Positions 18,467-27,689 of a stretch of DNA of 64,000 nt are shown one piece after another. The position numbers were made by a program, and so were the translations under genes. The stretch's first letter is position 1; every line of letters begins with the position of its first letter. Origin of the DNA: Stenotrophomonas maltophilia (GTDB lineage Bacteria > Pseudomonadota > Gammaproteobacteria > Xanthomonadales > Xanthomonadaceae); NCBI RefSeq assembly GCF_023518235.1, contig NZ_CP090423.1:620001-684000 (forward strand). The letters are read 5' to 3'. Under the pieces are notes generated by a model. That model did no database searches. It had not been told where the DNA came from and saw only the letters and a program-made list of their open reading frames with translations.

Positions 18467-19423
18467 TCATAGCGATTTGGCCAGTCGGTACAGCAGGAAG
18501 CCGCCGACCAGCTCCAGTCCCAGGGCGATCAGCAGCACTTTGTGGCCGAGCGGATCGTGCAGCACCGGCTGGAAGAAATCGGGGCTGGAAATGGCCATCA
18601 GTACCGCGCTGGCCGGCGGCAGCAGGCCAAGCACCCAGGCCGACATGCGCGTTTCGGAGGTGGTGGCCGCCAGTTCCTGCTGGGCCTGTTCAAGGTCGCG
18701 CATGAAGTCGCCCATGCGCTGCAGGATCTGGTCGGCGCGGCCACCGATGCGCACGCTCACGCCGATCACCACCGCCAGCACCTTCAGCACGTCCATGCGG
18801 TAGGGCTGCGCCGCCAGGCCCAGCGCACGGTCCAGATCCATGCCACTGCGGGCATAGCGCACCGTGGTGTCGAGCAGGCCGCGCAGCGGTGCACTGGTCT
18901 GCATCGAGGCGACCTGGAAAGCGGCCTGCAGGCTGTTGCCCAGCGCAGTGAGGCGTACCAAGTTGTCGAGGAAGTCGGGCATCTGGTGCAGCAGCTGCGC
19001 GCGCAGCTTGGTGATCCGCCGCATCACCCACAGCCAGCAGCCAAGCAGATACAGCAGCAGGGTCAATGGGAACATCCACGCGGTTCCCAGCCGCATCGCC
19101 GCGACCACCGACAGCACCAGCCCGGGCACCACCAGCAGCAACGGCAGTTTCCAGCCCGGGGCCAGCCCCGCCCGTTGCAGCAGCCCATCCCAGGGCAGCC
19201 CACGGCGGCTGCTGGACGCCGGACGGGCCGGATCGTTGGCGGCGCCGATGGACGCACCAGCTGGCACCGTGCAGGCGCCGCTGCCGCGCGCCAACTGCTG
19301 CTCGGTGTGCTGCAACGAAGCCTGGCGCTGCTCGCGGCTGCTGGCCGTACCCCACAGCCATGCCGCCAGCGCCAGCAGCACCGAGATGATGCTCAGCACA
19401 CCCAGCAGCAGGCCGGCACCCAT
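18467..19423 (-). CDS. tadB: Tad platform protein TadB
   Basis: A 318-residue F-domain protein with an N-terminal helix (LLLGVLSIISVLLALAAWLW), a central pair of helices and a terminal helix. The F domain has the diagnostic QMPDFLDNLVRLTALGNSLQ followed by AFQVASMQTSAPL and ISPDF-like regions. It partners TadC in the inner-membrane assembly platform. It begins two bases after the tadA stop, indicating translational coupling. Confidence 0.92.
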   Translation of the reverse strand: MGAGLLLGVLSIISVLLALAAWLWGTASSREQRQASLQHTEQQLARGSGACTVPAGASIGAANDPARPASSSRRGLPWDGLLQRAGLAPGWKLPLLLVVPGLVLSVVAAMRLGTAWMFPLTLLLYLLGCWLWVMRRITKLRAQLLHQMPDFLDNLVRLTALGNSLQAAFQVASMQTSAPLRGLLDTTVRYARSGMDLDRALGLAAQPYRMDVLKVLAVVIGVSVRIGGRADQILQRMGDFMRDLEQAQQELAATTSETRMSAWVLGLLPPASAVLMAISSPDFFQPVLHDPLGHKVLLIALGLELVGGFLLYRLAKSL

Positions 19424-19425
19424 GC

Positions 19426-20775
19426 TCAGAAGTCTCCGTACAGCGATTCGCGCAGCTGCTGCCGGAACGGCTCCAACTTGTGCGAATGTGGATGGAAGCC
19501 AAGGCCGATCCAGCGATCGGTTTCGCGGCCAGTGCCGTCGATCTGGACTTCGTGACGGAACATCTCCTGGGTGGTGATCAGATTGTCACTGACGCCGGTG
19601 ATTTCGGTGATCGACACCAGCACGCGGCGGCCGCTGCCCAGGCGCGAGATCTGCACGATGAAGTCGATGGCACTGGCAATCTGGCGGCGCAGGCTGTCCT
19701 CGCTGCCCTGGAAGCCGGCGAACCCGGCCAGCATCTCGATGCGGTAGAGGCAGTCGCGTGGCGAATTGGCATGGATGGTGGCCATCGAGCCATCGTGGCC
19801 GGTGTTCATCGCCTGCAGCATCTCCAGCACCTCGGCCCCGCGGACCTCGCCCACCACGATGCGATCGGGGCGCATGCGCAGGCTGTTGCGCACCAGATCG
19901 CGGATGCTCACCGCACCCTGGCCTTCGGCACCGCCGATGCGGCTTTCCAGGCGCACCACGTGTGGATGGTTGAGCGACAGCTCGGCGGTGTCTTCCACGG
20001 TGATCACCCGCTCGTTGGCCGGCACATAGCTGGCCAGTGCGTTGAGCAGCGAGGTCTTGCCCGAGCTGGTGCCGCCTGACACCAGGATGTTGCAGCGGCC
20101 CAGGACCATGGCCTTCAGCAGCGCCTGCATCGGGGCATCGAAGGTGCCCTTGGCGAGCAGTTCGTCAGGCGTGAACGGGTCCTTGCGGAACTTGCGGATG
20201 GACACCATCGGCCCATCCACGGCCAATGGCGAGATGATCGCGTTGAGTCGTCCGCCGTTGGGCAGGCGCGCGTCGACCATCGGGTTGGAATCGTCCAGGC
20301 GACGGCCGAGCGGGGCAAGAATGCGGCGCAGGATGCGCAGCAGATGCGTGTCATCGGTGAAGCGCTGGGTGGCACGCTTGAGCTGGCCGCCCTGGGAAAC
20401 GTGCACATCCTTGAAGCCGTTGATCAGGATGTCTTCGATCGACGGATCGTGCAGAAGATCGTCCAGCGGCCCGAAACCGGTCAATTCCTTGACCAGGCCC
20501 TCGGCAACCACCTGCATCTCCTCTTCGTTGATCGGGATGCGCCATTCCTGGATGAAGCCCACGGTCTGCACCTGCACCCAACGGGCGATGGTGTCCGGGG
20601 CCCACGAGTCGATGTCGATGCGCTCGTCTTCGATGCTGTTGAGCAGGTGCTCGTGCGCGGCCGACAGCACCTTCTGGTACTGCTCGGTCTGCGCGAACGG
20701 CAGGTGGCCCGGCGCACTGTCAGGCTGCATCGGGCGGGCCACGGCGTGCGGGAACGGAGTTACCTTGTCTTCCAT
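19426..20775 (-). CDS. tadA: Tad secretion ATPase TadA/CpaF
   Basis: A 449-residue GspE/VirB11-family ATPase. Visible are the Walker A motif [14 protein letters not shown], the Asp box [20 protein letters not shown], the Walker B region [19 protein letters not shown] and the His box [17 protein letters not shown]. The N-terminal domain contains [20 protein letters not shown], typical of CpaF. It powers Flp pilus assembly, acting on the cytoplasmic face with TadB/TadC. The 5' end overlaps the tadZ gene by 16 bases. Confidence 0.96.
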   Translation of the reverse strand: MEDKVTPFPHAVARPMQPDSAPGHLPFAQTEQYQKVLSAAHEHLLNSIEDERIDIDSWAPDTIARWVQVQTVGFIQEWRIPINEEEMQVVAEGLVKELTGFGPLDDLLHDPSIEDILINGFKDVHVSQGGQLKRATQRFTDDTHLLRILRRILAPLGRRLDDSNPMVDARLPNGGRLNAIISPLAVDGPMVSIRKFRKDPFTPDELLAKGTFDAPMQALLKAMVLGRCNILVSGGTSSGKTSLLNALASYVPANERVITVEDTAELSLNHPHVVRLESRIGGAEGQGAVSIRDLVRNSLRMRPDRIVVGEVRGAEVLEMLQAMNTGHDGSMATIHANSPRDCLYRIEMLAGFAGFQGSEDSLRRQIASAIDFIVQISRLGSGRRVLVSITEITGVSDNLITTQEMFRHEVQIDGTGRETDRWIGLGFHPHSHKLEPFRQQLRESLYGDF

Positions 20776-22016
20776 TGCGATCCACCCAGAGCAAGGGAGA
20801 GTCTTTCCCGCAGACCCTGTGCCTGGACCGGGCAGGCTGCCGGATCCAGGCGCGAGACCAGCGGGGCGAGGGCACGCAGATAAGGGTCGCGCGGTGCATC
20901 CTGCAGCAGCAGATGGCCCTGGCTGGCGGCCAGGCGTACACGCGGACGTTCGGGCAGGGTGGCCAGCAACGGAACCTCGAAGCGTCGTGCGATCTGTTCC
21001 GGGCTCATGCCGCTGCTGTCGTCATGGCGGTTGATCACCAGCTGCAGGCGCTTCTCACGCTCACGTTGACCGGCCAGATGCTTCAGCGCCTGGTCCAGCG
21101 AAACCAGGGTGGCGATCGATGCGTCGGTGATGAGCCAGATTTCATCGGCCTGGTCCAGCAGCAGCGGCGGCAGCTGCCGCAGCGGGCTGCCGCCGGCGTC
21201 GCACAGGACGCTGGAAAACACCGCGCGCAGGCGCTGCAGCAGCGCGCCGGGGTCGGACGGCGGCAACGCATCGCTGCCGCAGGCGCGGTCGAGCAGCACC
21301 AGCCCCGAGTCGTGGCGCGCCATCGCCGTGCGCGCCAGGGTGGCGTCGATGCGGCTGGCATTGCGCAGCGCATCTTCATAGTGGAAGCGGCTGTCCAGGT
21401 TGAGATACAGGGCCAGGTCGCCGGAAGGCTGTGCCAGTTCCACCAGCAGGCCATCCTGCTGCGCGCCGTCGCCCTGGGCCAACGCACGGGTCTGCTGTGC
21501 CAGCACCGAAAGATGCGCGGCCAGGGTGCTGGTGCCGACTCCGGCGCGCACGCCCAGCAGCACGATCAGGCGTGCCTTGTGCGCGTGCTGTGCCACCGCC
21601 GCCGGGCGCGGCGAAAGGGCACGGCGCAGCGCCGCCTCGATGCCGGCATTGTCGCTGTCCAGATCCAGCACATCGCGCAGGCCGGCGCGCAGGGCGATGA
21701 CCACGCCTTCGACCTGGCCGGCACCGGTGGCCCCGACCGCCACCAGGGTCAGCTCCGGCTGCGTCTGCTGCAACTGCTGCGCCAGCACGCTGGACGCGGC
21801 CGCATGTTCGGGCCTGAAGTCCAGCAGCACCAGGCTTTGCGGACCGCGCTGCAGGTCCTGTGCGGAGGTCGGTGCGCCGCTGTCCTGCCAATGCAGGGTA
21901 GTGGTCGGCGGCAGCTTGGCCGCCAGCCGGGGCAGCAATTCGCGATCCATCCCGTACAGGACCAGATTCATCGGCGGGCCTTGCGGATGCAGCGTCTGGG
22001 CGGTGGCGTAGGGCAT
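20760..22016 (-). CDS. cpaE: TadZ/CpaE-like localisation ATPase
   Basis: A 418-residue protein with an N-terminal receiver-like half (LVLLDFRPEHAAASS) and a C-terminal ParA/MinD-like half. The P-loop is GVRAGVGTSTLAAHL, which lacks the canonical lysine of KGGVGKT, as in other TadZ proteins that bind nucleotide weakly and act as polar organisers for the pilus. The start is uncertain: MPYATAQ at 22016 or MNLVLYGMD at 21971, neither with a strong ribosome site. Confidence 0.88.
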   Translation of the reverse strand: MPYATAQTLHPQGPPMNLVLYGMDRELLPRLAAKLPPTTTLHWQDSGAPTSAQDLQRGPQSLVLLDFRPEHAAASSVLAQQLQQTQPELTLVAVGATGAGQVEGVVIALRAGLRDVLDLDSDNAGIEAALRRALSPRPAAVAQHAHKARLIVLLGVRAGVGTSTLAAHLSVLAQQTRALAQGDGAQQDGLLVELAQPSGDLALYLNLDSRFHYEDALRNASRIDATLARTAMARHDSGLVLLDRACGSDALPPSDPGALLQRLRAVFSSVLCDAGGSPLRQLPPLLLDQADEIWLITDASIATLVSLDQALKHLAGQREREKRLQLVINRHDDSSGMSPEQIARRFEVPLLATLPERPRVRLAASQGHLLLQDAPRDPYLRALAPLVSRLDPAACPVQAQGLRERLSLALGGSQWKTR

Positions 22017-22042
22017 GGGCGTGGGGTCGCAGGCATTGGGAA

Positions 22043-23401
22043 TCAGCGCGAGAAGCCCGGCACCGGGTCCCGGCTCACCGGGCCCAGCAGCCAGGCGCCC
22101 CACTCGGGCAGGTTCGGCTTGGCTTCGCGCTCGCCGGGCAGCGGCAGTTCGGTGTTGCGTGCCAGCGGCTGCACCAGGCGCGGGGTGACGATGATCACCA
22201 GCTCCTTGTCCTGGCGCTTGTAGTCGAAATTGCGGAAGAACGAGCCGATGATCGGCAGATCGCCCAGCAACGGAATCTTGTTGACGTTGGAGACGATGTT
22301 GGAGCTGACCAGCCCACCGATCACGAAGCTCTCGCCATCACCGAGCTCGACGGTGGTGTCGGCGCGACGGGTGGTGATCGAAGGAATCTGCACGTTGTTG
22401 AGCACGATGGCGTTGCTGTAGTCCAGGTCGCTCGCTTCCGGTGCCACCTTCAGCGCGATGCGGTTCGGCGCCAGCACCGTGGGCGTGACGGTCAGGCCGA
22501 TGCCGAACGGCTTGTAGGTGATGGTGGTGGTGCCCAGGCCCTGCGGCTCCAGGATCGGCAGCTCGCCACCGGCCAGGAAGCTGGCGCTCTGCCCGGATAG
22601 CGCAACCAGTGTCGGCTCGGCCAGGACGCGCGCCATGCCATTGCTCTGCAGCAGTTCGACATCGGCGTTCCACAGGCCCTTGGTGGAGCCGAACACCAGA
22701 CGGAAGGCGGAGGAGATCGGCGAGCTGGCTTCGTTGCTGCTTTCGCCCTCGGTCATGCCGGGCAGCAGGCCGGTATTGCCCGGCAGCGTGGAGCCGGGGC
22801 GCGCGAAGCCGTAGGCGAAGCCGCCATTGCGGTTCTGGAAGTTGATGCCGATCTGTTTCATGGCGGTCTTGTTGAATTCCACCACCTTCACTTCAACCTG
22901 CACGACCCCGCCGCTGCTGATGGTGGAGGCATCCACCAGCGCGCCATCCTTGCCCAGCGCCATCGCCGCGGTCCGCTGTTCCTGCATGTGTGAAAGCATG
23001 CTGTCGGTGCTTCCCTGCAACAGGCCCTGCTGGTCCTGCTGGGTGAACAGCAGATCGTTGCCGCCGCTGCCGGCCGCACCCTGTACCGCACTCTGCACGC
23101 GCACCTGCACGCGCTGCGGTTCGGCCTGCTTGCGGTGCCACAGCAGCAGGGTGGTGGTGCCGGGCATCTTGCCCACCAGCAGCGCCTGGCGCTGGCCGCG
23201 CAGCATTACCAGGTCGGCCACGCCGGGGTCGGCAATGGCGACCCGCTCCAGATCCGCCGGCAGGGTCCAGGGGCGCTGCTCGCGCGCCTGCAGCACCAGA
23301 TCGTCGGCGGCCACGCTCGTTGCCGGTGCCAGCAGCACCAGCAGCAGGGCCAGCCAGCGCTGGCGGGTGGAGGGGCGTGGGCTGCGGCGACGTTCGGTCA
23401 T
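22043..23401 (-). CDS. cpaC: Tad outer membrane secretin CpaC/RcpA
   Basis: A 452-residue secretin. It has a signal peptide, an N-terminal pilus-secretin domain with LERVAIADPGVADLVMLRGQ, BON-like repeats, then the secretin core with EVKVVEFNKTAMKQIGINFQ, VLAEPTLVALSGQSASFLAG, ITTRRADTTVELGDGESFVI and PLLGDLPIIGSFFR. It forms the outer-membrane channel through which the Flp pilus exits. It follows cpaB after 18 bases. Confidence 0.95.
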   Translation of the reverse strand: MTERRRSPRPSTRQRWLALLLVLLAPATSVAADDLVLQAREQRPWTLPADLERVAIADPGVADLVMLRGQRQALLVGKMPGTTTLLLWHRKQAEPQRVQVRVQSAVQGAAGSGGNDLLFTQQDQQGLLQGSTDSMLSHMQEQRTAAMALGKDGALVDASTISSGGVVQVEVKVVEFNKTAMKQIGINFQNRNGGFAYGFARPGSTLPGNTGLLPGMTEGESSNEASSPISSAFRLVFGSTKGLWNADVELLQSNGMARVLAEPTLVALSGQSASFLAGGELPILEPQGLGTTTITYKPFGIGLTVTPTVLAPNRIALKVAPEASDLDYSNAIVLNNVQIPSITTRRADTTVELGDGESFVIGGLVSSNIVSNVNKIPLLGDLPIIGSFFRNFDYKRQDKELVIIVTPRLVQPLARNTELPLPGEREAKPNLPEWGAWLLGPVSRDPVPGFSR

Positions 23402-23419
23402 GGAGGCGCTCGATGCAGG

Positions 23420-24460
23420 TCAGAGGGAGCCGCGGGGCGTAGAGCTGTCGCCGCGGATGATTTCGATGCCCGACGCACGCGGGGCGCTGCGACGCGGAGC
23501 CGGCGCGCGGGCGGGGCCATCGTTGGCGGTGCGCGCCGGCGCGGCGCCGCGACCGGCCAGCGCATCGCTGTCCAGGCCCGCGAAGGCATGGTTTTCCGGG
23601 CGTTGCAGCGCCAGTTGCTGCTCCGCATCCAGCCCGCGCATCGGATCAATCACGCCGCGCGACTGCGGAAACAGGGCAAGATCGGGCAGGCCGGTATCGG
23701 CGGGATTGCGCAGCGCCAGGAACAGCTTGCCCTGCTGGGCGCCCAGCAGCAGCCGGTTGGCATCGGCCACCGGCACCGCCAGCACCGCGCTGCGTGCCGG
23801 TTGGGTGGCTTCGCTGGCACTACCGTGGCTGCTGGTGCTGCCGCTGGTGATATCGGCCGCGCGCGGGTCGTTGCGGGCGTCGGTACCGTTGCTGTCGGTG
23901 GCCTCGATGGCGACGGGTGCGATGTCCTGCTGGCCGTAACTCAGTACGCGCAGGCGCGACAGCAGCAGACGGGTCTGCGCGGCCTCGCCAGGGCTGCTGA
24001 CGTTGGGCTGGGCATTGCGCAGGTTCAGGAAGACATCGACGAAATCGCCCGGCAGGATGCGGTTGCCCGCGCCGACCAGCTCGTCCACCGGCACCGCAAG
24101 TGCGCGCTCGCCGGGCCGCAGCTGCAGCGAGAAGCCCTGCGCCAGTGCGCTGCCGCTGATGGCGGTGCCTTCGGCGATGTCCTGCACGGGAACCTTGCCG
24201 ACCACGGCGGCCAGGGAGGTGGCCGCACCGGCCACCGGTGTGGTGCGTTGCGCCAGGCGCAGCCCGTTGGCGGTGATCGGTTCGCCTGCGGGCAGGCGGG
24301 CCACGGCCTCCACCACGGTGATCGTCTCGGCCGGGCCGTGCGCGGTCGGGGCGACCGTGGCAGGCGCATCCGGCTTGCGCCCGATCATGAAGGCGATCAG
24401 CGCCAGCAGCACAGCCAGACCGATCAGGCCGATGGCAGCGATGCGGGTCAATTTGAGCAT
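23420..24460 (-). CDS. cpaB: Flp pilus assembly protein CpaB/RcpC
   Basis: A 346-residue inner-membrane-anchored periplasmic protein. An N-terminal helix (IAAIGLIGLAVLLALIAFMI) is followed by an SAF/CpaB domain with VEAVARLPAGEPITANGLRL and AVPVDELVGAGNRILPGDFV, and a C-terminal RcpC part (VLAVPVADANRLLLGAQQGK). It works with the secretin. The last 100 residues are Arg/Ala/Pro-rich and probably disordered. Confidence 0.92.
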   Translation of the reverse strand: MLKLTRIAAIGLIGLAVLLALIAFMIGRKPDAPATVAPTAHGPAETITVVEAVARLPAGEPITANGLRLAQRTTPVAGAATSLAAVVGKVPVQDIAEGTAISGSALAQGFSLQLRPGERALAVPVDELVGAGNRILPGDFVDVFLNLRNAQPNVSSPGEAAQTRLLLSRLRVLSYGQQDIAPVAIEATDSNGTDARNDPRAADITSGSTSSHGSASEATQPARSAVLAVPVADANRLLLGAQQGKLFLALRNPADTGLPDLALFPQSRGVIDPMRGLDAEQQLALQRPENHAFAGLDSDALAGRGAAPARTANDGPARAPAPRRSAPRASGIEIIRGDSSTPRGSL

Positions 24461-24483
24461 GGATGCGTCTCCTGTACCGATCG

Positions 24484-24960
24484 TCAGTTGCCGCTGCCGA
24501 GGTCGAGCTGGGCGACCGCAACGCTACGGATGGGCGCCCGCATCACCCACTTGTAGAGCGTGGCGGTGCCGGGCAGAAAAGGGGATGCGGCATAGTCGTA
24601 GCTGACGGTCACTGTCATGCACTGCGCCGTGGCGAGGCCTTCGCAAGGGGCCTGCGCCGAAACCACGATGGCGTTGCTGCCGCCGTTGCTGCAGTCAACC
24701 GCCTGCCTGGAAAACTGCAACAGCCATTGCATCGAGGTGCGCGCCGCCACGCAGGCTGCGGTGCGGCGCTCGCCCGCAGTGCCGTAGCGCAACGATGCCC
24801 GGGCCCCTTCCGCCGAGGCGGTGGCCAAGGTCTGCTGCGCGGCCATGATCATCACGCCGGAAAAGGTGAACAGCAGCAACGGAAGCAGGCCGAGCATCAG
24901 CATCAGTGCGAATTCGATGCTGACCACGCCACGTTGCCGACGAGGACTGCGCCTGCTCAT
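24484..24960 (-). CDS. tadE: TadE-like minor pseudopilin
   Basis: A 158-residue protein with a basic start (MSRRSPRRQRG) followed by the pseudopilin helix VVSIEFALMLMLGLLPLLLF, which contains the conserved Glu after the prepilin cleavage region. The periplasmic part has four Cys (CVAAR, VDCSNGG, PCEG, QCMTV) likely forming disulfides. It should be processed by the adjacent A24 peptidase. The ATG overlaps the stop of that peptidase gene (ATGA). Confidence 0.87.
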   Translation of the reverse strand: MSRRSPRRQRGVVSIEFALMLMLGLLPLLLFTFSGVMIMAAQQTLATASAEGARASLRYGTAGERRTAACVAARTSMQWLLQFSRQAVDCSNGGSNAIVVSAQAPCEGLATAQCMTVTVSYDYAASPFLPGTATLYKWVMRAPIRSVAVAQLDLGSGN

Positions 24961-25502
24961 GACACGTCTCCGTAGGTGCGTACCAGGACCCAGCCGATGG
25001 CCGACAGTGCCAGGTACGCGGCATAGGGAATGCCGCGCCGTCCCTGGCGGGCGGCCAGCATGTCGCGCAGCGCCGGGTGCGACTGCCACTGCGCGCTGGC
25101 GCGGTCGACCTGGCCCTGCAGGCCCAGTGGAAGGACGGCGCCGAGCTGCCGCGACACCAGAATGAGCACGGCATGCAGGCCCGCGGCCAGACTTGCGGCG
25201 ATCCAGACCGGCAGCAATGCCTGCCAGCCCAGCATCAGCCCCAGCACCGAGAAGAACTTGACGTCACCTGCGCCCATCCAGCGCATGGCGTAGAACGGCA
25301 GCAGGGCGACAAGGCCGAGCACCGCGCCGGCGACGTGGGAACCCCACGGCAGGCGCGGTGCGCTGAACTGGCCGGCGATGATCAGTGCAATGGAGATCGC
25401 GCATGCCGTCAGCAGCCAGGCGTTGGGCACCCGACGGGCATACAGATCGCTGATGGCGATCCGCAGGCTTACGCCGATGGCCAACAATCCCAGCAGTGTC
25501 AT
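24957..25502 (-). CDS. cpaA: A24-family prepilin peptidase (TadV/CpaA)
   Basis: A 181-residue aspartyl membrane peptidase that cleaves Flp and TadE/F leaders. The first catalytic Asp lies in ISDLYARRVPNAW and the second in the family motif GAGDVKFFSVLG. Four to five membrane helices fill the rest, and there is no methyltransferase domain, as expected of TadV-type enzymes. Start 25502 follows GGGGTGTGCG; an upstream ATG at 25514 is also possible. Confidence 0.92.
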   Translation of the reverse strand: MTLLGLLAIGVSLRIAISDLYARRVPNAWLLTACAISIALIIAGQFSAPRLPWGSHVAGAVLGLVALLPFYAMRWMGAGDVKFFSVLGLMLGWQALLPVWIAASLAAGLHAVLILVSRQLGAVLPLGLQGQVDRASAQWQSHPALRDMLAARQGRRGIPYAAYLALSAIGWVLVRTYGDVS

Positions 25503-25557
25503 CGCACACCCCATCGTCCGTCACTGGACGGTCTGTCCAAGGCCCAAGTCTTCGCGT

Positions 25558-25573
25558 GCGGGCCAAGGCCCGC
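25558..25573 (-). terminator. Attenuator-like hairpin between flp and cpaA
   Basis: GCGGGCC (25558-25564) pairs with GGCCCGC (25567-25573) directly downstream of flp on the minus strand. A partial terminator here would let the pilin be made in excess over assembly proteins, which is common in Tad operons. The stem is short, so support is moderate. Confidence 0.4.
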
Positions 25574-25591
25574 GACCTGTGCGCCGACGCA

Positions 25592-25783
25592 CTACTTGGG
25601 TGCGGAGCCGGAGGCCTTGGTGGCGAGCGCGGACAGGTTGTCGAACAGGGTTTCAAAGAAGCCCTTGATCTTGTCGTTGCCGACTGCGATCAGGACGCCG
25701 GCGATCACCGCGGCCAGCAGCCCGTATTCGAGTGCGGTCACGCCGTCTTCTTCTTTCAGGAACCTGCGGATGGAAGCGTTCAT
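25592..25783 (-). CDS. flp: Flp family type IVb major pilin
   Basis: A 63-residue pilin precursor: short basic leader MNASIRRFLKEEDG, then the Flp motif VTALEYGLLAAVIAGVLIAV containing the conserved Glu-Tyr pair. Cleavage is expected after the leader Gly, before VTALEYG, by the adjacent A24 peptidase. A short hydrophilic tail follows. It is the first gene of the Tad operon, as in most Tad clusters. Confidence 0.96.
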   Translation of the reverse strand: MNASIRRFLKEEDGVTALEYGLLAAVIAGVLIAVGNDKIKGFFETLFDNLSALATKASGSAPK

Positions 25784-26473
25784 GACGGTTGTCTCCCTCT
25801 ACCTGTCTTCGACAGGACACCTGCGTTGGGCGGTGGCCCGGCTCCGCCGGGATCGTCCGTGGACCTCCGCACATCCTGGCGGAGGAGGCACTGCGGGCAA
25901 TGGCCCGCTGTGCTCAAGCAGGGTGATCGGCTCCAGATGGGACACCCTTCGCGCGCACCCTGCCGCGCGGCGCCGGGCCGCGGGTTGCAAGGTCGTGCGA
26001 TCGGTGCATGGTCATGCTGTCCCCCTGGGTGTGGCCGCTTCCGCGCGGCCCGATCACCGTGATATCGACTTTGCCTGAATGGCAGTCCGCTGCAACCGGA
26101 ACCTATATGCAAATTCGGCAGAAAATGCCCGGCTCTTAAGTCTTCATACTGTTTATGTGACGCAAATCCGTTTCCTGGCAAAACGATTCATCGATGTGTA
26201 GATAATGGGCCGCGTGGTTTTCGCATGCGAAAACCATGCCAGTGGCGAAGACATTTTCTTCACCTGTGTATCGATTTTGTTCAATGCGGCCCATGGGTTT
26301 ACCAGCGTGGATTATCGGGCATACTCGTATTCAAGGTGCAGTAGTTACCCGGATGGTGTTTGCCGCATCGGCGGCAGCCAGCCCGGCAGCAGTGGCGGTT
26401 CCAGGAACGCTGCGCGCCCTGTCAGGCAGTGGGGGCCGCAACGCAATGCGGATCAACGGGGGACAACACTGTC
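25784..26473. other. 690-base divergent regulatory region between flp and the AraC regulator
   Basis: No credible gene is seen. The part from about 26090 to 26340 is clearly richer in A and T than the neighbourhood and probably holds the promoters for both directions. It contains a sigma54-like site on the minus strand (listed separately) and an inverted GGCAGAAAATGCCCGGC area near 26116-26132. The part from 25800 to 26060 is high-GC and would form a long flp leader if transcription starts at the sigma54-like site. Confidence 0.6.
26226..26241 (-). promoter_or_regulatory. Candidate sigma54 promoter facing flp
   Basis: Read on the minus strand the site is TGGCATGGTTTTCGCA. It matches the sigma54 consensus TGGCAYR-N4-TTGCW with the GG and GC doublets at correct spacing and a single mismatch in the -12 element. 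It would start a transcript near 26215, about 430 bases before flp. Confidence 0.4.
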
Positions 26474-27454
26474 ATGGTCGATGGTGGGGTGGGAGACAGC
26501 GGCGACGGCGACCTGCGGTCGATAGACCTGGCGACGTTGAGCGGCGTGCTTCGCGTATGTGATGTCGAGCTCCTGCTGCTCGATGGCAACGGGCCGCGGG
26601 CGGCATTCGTTTCGCGCGTACACGAGGAAGCCCTGTTCTGCAGCATCAGCTGCGGGTTCCATTGCCGCGGCCGCTTCATGCTGCCGCCGGACTGGGCAAT
26701 GCTGGGCTACCTGCACGCTACCGACGAGACGCTGAGCTGGTGCCACGGCGTGCCGCTGACCACCGGCATGGCGCTGACCGTGATGCCGGAGGGCATCAGC
26801 GAGTTCACCCTGAGCCCGGGCACGCACATGACCCTGATGCTGGTGCCGGTGGCGCGCGTGCAGCGCAAACTGACCGAGCTGAGCCTACGCAACACGCCGC
26901 CGGCCGGCCAGGCACTTTCCCTGTTCAATCTGCCCAGCGAGACGGCACCGCTGGCACGCCATTACCAGCAGCTGCACCTGGAGCTGGGGCAGGGCGGCGG
27001 CCTGCAGCCCGAGGAAACCGAGCGCCTGCTGCATGAGCACGTGCAGGCACTGCTGGCGGCCGGCAGTGCTGATCGCCCGGGTTGCAGCCGTGCCCGACGC
27101 ACGCATTATCTGATTGCGCAGCGGGCGGAGAACTTCATGCGGCTGAACCTGCGCCGCAATATCTACATGAACGAGATCTGCGATGCCGCTGGCGTCAGCG
27201 AGCGCGGCCTGCGCTATGCATTTGAAGATCTGTTCGGAACCTCGCCCAACCGCTACCTGTCGATGCTGCGGCTGTGCGCGGCCTGCCGCAGCCTGTCGAT
27301 GGCCGATTCCAGCCGCCGTTCGGTCAAGGCCATCGCACTCAGCTGCGGCCTGTGGGATCTCTCACGCTTCGCCGACAATTATCGGAAGGTATTCGGCGAG
27401 CTGCCACGCGATACCCTGATGCGCGCGCCCGCGCAGATCGGCCAGCCTGCCTGA
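26474..27454 (+). CDS. AraC-family regulator between the Tad operon and the adhesin
   Basis: A 326-residue regulator. The N-terminal two thirds form a sensing domain with no recognisable ligand motif (FCSISCGFHCRGRFMLPPDW and FTLSPGTHMTLMLVPVARVQ). The C-terminus is an AraC double helix-turn-helix: YMNEICDAAGVSERGLRYAF, EDLFGTSPNRYLSMLRL, then VKAIALSCGLWDLSRFADNY. ATG at 26474 follows GGGGGA at a suitable distance; the longer frame from 26360 is not coding-like. Its position makes it a good candidate regulator of the adhesin and possibly of the divergent flp operon (inference). Confidence 0.87.
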   Translation: MVDGGVGDSGDGDLRSIDLATLSGVLRVCDVELLLLDGNGPRAAFVSRVHEEALFCSISCGFHCRGRFMLPPDWAMLGYLHATDETLSWCHGVPLTTGMALTVMPEGISEFTLSPGTHMTLMLVPVARVQRKLTELSLRNTPPAGQALSLFNLPSETAPLARHYQQLHLELGQGGGLQPEETERLLHEHVQALLAAGSADRPGCSRARRTHYLIAQRAENFMRLNLRRNIYMNEICDAAGVSERGLRYAFEDLFGTSPNRYLSMLRLCAACRSLSMADSSRRSVKAIALSCGLWDLSRFADNYRKVFGELPRDTLMRAPAQIGQPA

Positions 27455-27486
27455 GCCAGGTGTATCAAGGGTTCCCGGCGGGTTTC

Positions 27487-27597
27487 TGCCGGAAATGCCC
27501 ATGTGCTTGCCGATAGCGTTGCCGCTTCTGCATAACCGGCTGCCGATTCCGGCCGTGGATTTGCCGGAATGCGCGATTGCCGTGCCGGATTGAAGTG
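27487..27597 (+). promoter_or_regulatory. Repeated TGCCGGA motifs upstream of the adhesin gene
   Basis: TGCCGGAAATGC (27487-27498), TGCCGATTCCGG (27541-27552), TGCCGGAATGCG (27562-27573) and TGCCGGATTGAA (27583-27594) recur in direct orientation in the 235-base gap between the regulator and the adhesin. They look like direct-repeat binding sites of an AraC protein; identity is inferred. Confidence 0.4.
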
Positions 27598-27689
27598 CGC
27601 GCCCGCCGTGACAACCGCTGAAATGTCAGTCACCTGCCTAACGGCAAGTCCACTGTCATTCCAGCTGTTCGTCTACGGGGGAAATGCTC

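Noticed and set aside
26080..26096. Second sigma54-like site (TGGCAGTCCGCTGCA) on the plus strand
   Set aside because: Doublet spacing is one base short of the required arrangement.
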